Assembly (NCBI RefSeq): GCF_032884065.1
Contig: NC_088865.1
Span: 44,835,152-44,899,151, forward strand
Length of the DNA stretch: 64,000 bases
Reading direction: 5' to 3'
Source: Artemia franciscana
Lineage: Eukaryota > Arthropoda > Branchiopoda > Anostraca > Artemiidae
The notes under the pieces are model-generated. The model ran no database searches and was not told the origin of the DNA. It saw only the letters and a program-made list of their open reading frames with translations. The position numbers and the translations under genes are program-made. Below are positions 61,610 to 64,000 of the stretch, one piece after another; within the stretch, counting starts at the first letter, position 1; the number at the start of each line of letters is the position of its first letter.

Positions 61610-61675
61610 GCTAATTTTTCTCCATAGCCGTAAGGTCTCGATGCTAATTTTTCTCCATAGCCGTAAGGTCTCGAT
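61610..61675. repeat. Perfect 33-bp tandem duplication inside the hAT 5' region
   Basis: GCTAATTTTTCTCCATAGCC and onward to CTCGAT occurs at 61610-61642 and again at 61643-61675 without a difference. Confidence 0.95.
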
Positions 61676-61747
61676 TTAAACTCAGCGAGTTCAGTATCTT
61701 GTCATCTGTTGAAACACGAAGTTCGTGAATTGTGGTTGCAAACAAAG

Positions 61748-63620
61748 ATGGATAGATTCCTGATCAGGAATAACAAGAAGCCGAATGATGGTACCCAAAA
61801 CTCTGAACCTGCACCTAAGAAGAAGAAATATGACGAATCATCGGTCAAAGTGCGTCGATATTTGTCAGAATACCTAGGGCTCGGATTTAGTGCGACAAAG
61901 TCTGATCCAGTGAATGCACAGTGCGTTCTTTGTGGTCAAGTCTTGGCCAACAGTTCCATGAAACCTGCGCATATGAACCGGCATCTCAGTACTGTGCACC
62001 CTTCTCATGTCGGTAAGCCCATAGAGTTTTTCAAGCGTAAACAAGAAGCATTCGCTAGTAACTGTTTGGAAATTGCAAAAGTGGCATCAGTTTCTTCAAA
62101 AGGCTCTCCGGGCTTCGTATGCTGTTTCATATTTAGTTGCGAAACAGAAAAAACCGCACACCATCGCCGAATGTCTGATATTACCAGCACTAGTGAAAGT
62201 CAGTGAAATAATGTTTGACACGAAAACTGCTACTGCCCTTCAGTCTATACCTGTGTCGAACAATACCATTTCAAGAAGGATAGAAGATATTGCAAGCGAT
62301 ATTGTCATGCAGGTTATTGAGCAAATAAAGTTGACGAAGATGTTTGCGTTACAGCTTGACGAAAGCACGGATGTGTCAGGTGAAGCCCAGGTGATCGTCT
62401 TTGTTCGATATCAAGATTGTTCTGACATAAGAGAAAATATTCTGTTTTGTCAAAACCTACAGTCAAGAACAACAGGAGAAGAACTATTCAAGGTGATTGA
62501 CAAATTTTTCGCAGAAGGGGGCATCTTGTGGGACTTGTGTCTATCAGTTTGCAGTGATGGAGCTGCCGCCCTAACAGGGAAGAATAATGGGCTCATGGCC
62601 TGGATAAGAAAGAAAAATCCAAAGGTGAAGTGGTTGCACTGCATCATTCACAGGCAAGCTCTTGCATCGAAAAGGATGAACGCACATCTGCACGAGACCC
62701 TCAACGAGGCTGTAAAAGTGATCAACTTCATCAAAGCCCGACCACTGAACTCAAGAATGTTCAAATTGCTGTGCCAAGAGATGGGTTCAGAACATCAACA
62801 TTTACTTCTGCACACAGAAGTTCGCTGGTTGTCTCGTGGGAAGATTTTAAACAGACTTTTCGAGCTTCGACAAGAAGTTCATATGTTTCTTCTGGAGCAA
62901 AAATCTGCATTCAGTTCACTTTTTGAAAACCAGGACTGGGTCTGCAGGCTGGCCTATCTTGCGGATATTTTCGACAAACTGAATGACTTGAATCTGTCAA
63001 TGCAAGGTTTCCGGACGGACGAACTCTCCCTGAATTCGAAGATGTGTGCTTTCATCAAGAAATTGGAGTTCTGGCTTAAAAAGGTTCAAAGAAACAGCGT
63101 TAGTGTCTTCCCGACCCTGGACAAGTTTGCGGACGATAGTGAAATTGATAACCTCAACACAATCTGTGATTGTATTCGGGAGCATCTGACAAAGTTGCGA
63201 GATGAACTTGTGTCATATTTCCCATCGATTATGAACCAAGATAGAACGCAGGATTGGATCCAAAATCCATTTGTTGAAGACGTGACCTCAAGCTCCGGTC
63301 TTAGTGACAAGCTTACAGAGAATCTGATCGAACTTGCCAGTGATCGCGCCTTAGAACTGAAATTCCAAAATGTAACTGTTTCCCAGTTTTGGCTGGAGGT
63401 GAAAGGAGAATACAAGGAACTAAGTGAAATCGCCATGTCTGCTTTGTTACCATTCGGATCCACTTACCTTTGTGAAGTGTCATTTTCGGCAATTTCATTG
63501 ATCAAAACCAAACACAGAAACAGACTGAGTGTACAAAATGACCTTATAATTGCCGTTAGTGACATCGAGCCAAGATTTGATAATATTTTAGCAAAAAAGC
63601 AGCCTCAAGTTTCTCATTGA
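61748..63620 (+). pseudogene. hAT transposase with a single frameshift
   Basis: It starts MDRFLIRNNKKPND (61748), parallel to MDKWLI in the other hAT. The BED zinc finger has CVLCGQVL and HMNRHLSTVH. Near 62100 the frame shifts by one extra base. The second frame runs to 63620: SYLVAKQKKPHTIAECLILP, FALQLDESTDVSGEAQ (catalytic Asp region), CSDGAAALTGKNNG, WLHCIIHRQAL, LLLHTEVRWLSRGKILNRLF, and the dimerisation segment LLPFGSTYLCEVSFSAISLI. All family blocks are present, so apart from the frameshift it looks complete (about 620 residues). It is probably inactive, unless the shift is a sequencing error or is bypassed. Confidence 0.93.
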
Positions 63621-63796
63621 TTTTGTACGTACATTTAAGCACCGTCATATTGGACAATAAATCTCGTGTTTTTGAAAATCTGATTTTAGTTAAGAAAAAA
63701 GTAAAACAACGATTCTCAAGAAAGGGGTACGCAAACTTTTTGGGCCTTGACTAGGGGTACGCGGACCGAAAAAGGTTGGGAACCACTGCAGTAGAT

Positions 63797-64000
63797 TATT
63801 CATTTATTGAGGTCAATAATATAGATTAGCATGGTTTCCCTAACCCAAAAGAAGTTAGGAAAGCAAATATACCCGCGAAAAATTGTATTTGAAGGCGAAG
63901 TGCTGTTTTTCAGATGAAAAAGAAGAGTTTGTGACTTAGTCCTTTTTTTCTCATATTTAAGTAATTTATTTGCCATATGAAGCAGATCCATAAAATAAAG
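63797..64000. other. Intron sequence after the hAT element
   Basis: Resumes directly after the target duplication; nothing recognised. Confidence 0.5.

Larger units (their letters stand above)
61406..63788 (+). mobile_element. hAT transposon, ZBED5/SCAND3 type, 2383 bp, with perfect target duplication
   Basis: The terminal inverted repeats start CAGTGGTTCCCAACC (left) and match the complement of the right end. Subterminal GGTACGCG/GGGGTACGC motifs lie at both ends. An exact 8-bp duplication, CAGTAGAT, flanks it (61398-61405 and 63789-63796). One transposase gene fills most of the element. A perfect 33-bp tandem duplication sits in its 5' part (61610-61675). The intact ends and duplication point to a young insertion in the TRIP13-like intron. 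Confidence 0.96.

Noticed and set aside
62005..63498. Minus-strand open frames under the hAT transposase
   Set aside because: They are shadows of the plus-strand transposase.

Overview
This is eukaryotic DNA from a large, repeat-rich, AT-rich invertebrate genome. Two conserved animal genes lie head to head. Their introns are packed with non-LTR retrotransposons, hAT elements, foldback repeats and minisatellites. The transposon mix (BED-finger hAT transposases, RTE/CR1-like reverse transcriptases) fits an arthropod. A branchiopod crustacean is plausible, but nothing here proves it. I saw no prokaryotic or organellar genes.

Left gene, minus strand (about 22.9 kb down to 2.07 kb): an RNF14-like RWD/RING-IBR-RING E3 ubiquitin ligase. 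Five exons join in compatible phases: 22921-22747, 16686-16556, 10920-10351, 5627-5402 and 2238-2066. The rest of RING2 and the C-terminus are not in the window and should lie beyond coordinate 1.

Right gene, plus strand (about 24.7 kb to beyond 57.7 kb): a TRIP13/PCH2-like AAA+ ATPase. Exons are 24674-24783 (tentative), 30487-30664, 40227-40424 and 57492-57719. The last carries the Walker A loop. The rest of the ATPase domain should lie beyond coordinate 64000. About 1.7 kb separates the two start codons, so a shared promoter region is possible.

Transposons and repeats: two ZBED5/SCAND3-type hAT elements. The one at 61406-63788 has perfect 8-bp target duplications and a transposase broken by one frameshift; the one at 13986-16392 is decayed. 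There are at least ten non-LTR reverse-transcriptase relics, a Ty3/gypsy gag-pol relic, several MITEs, and three dispersed repeat families (called A, B and C here).

Most unusual structures: (1) a 51-bp minisatellite in which every unit copies the RNF14 exon 5 / intron 5' splice site; (2) a roughly 210-bp array that copies the RNF14 exon 3 acceptor region, itself split by a family-B insertion; (3) a decayed copy of the start of TRIP13 exon 4 about 940 bp upstream of the real one; (4) a 7.7-kb foldback structure (44.87-52.58 kb) with arms built of tandem repeats; (5) a 12-copy, 105-bp minisatellite at 59.6-60.85 kb.
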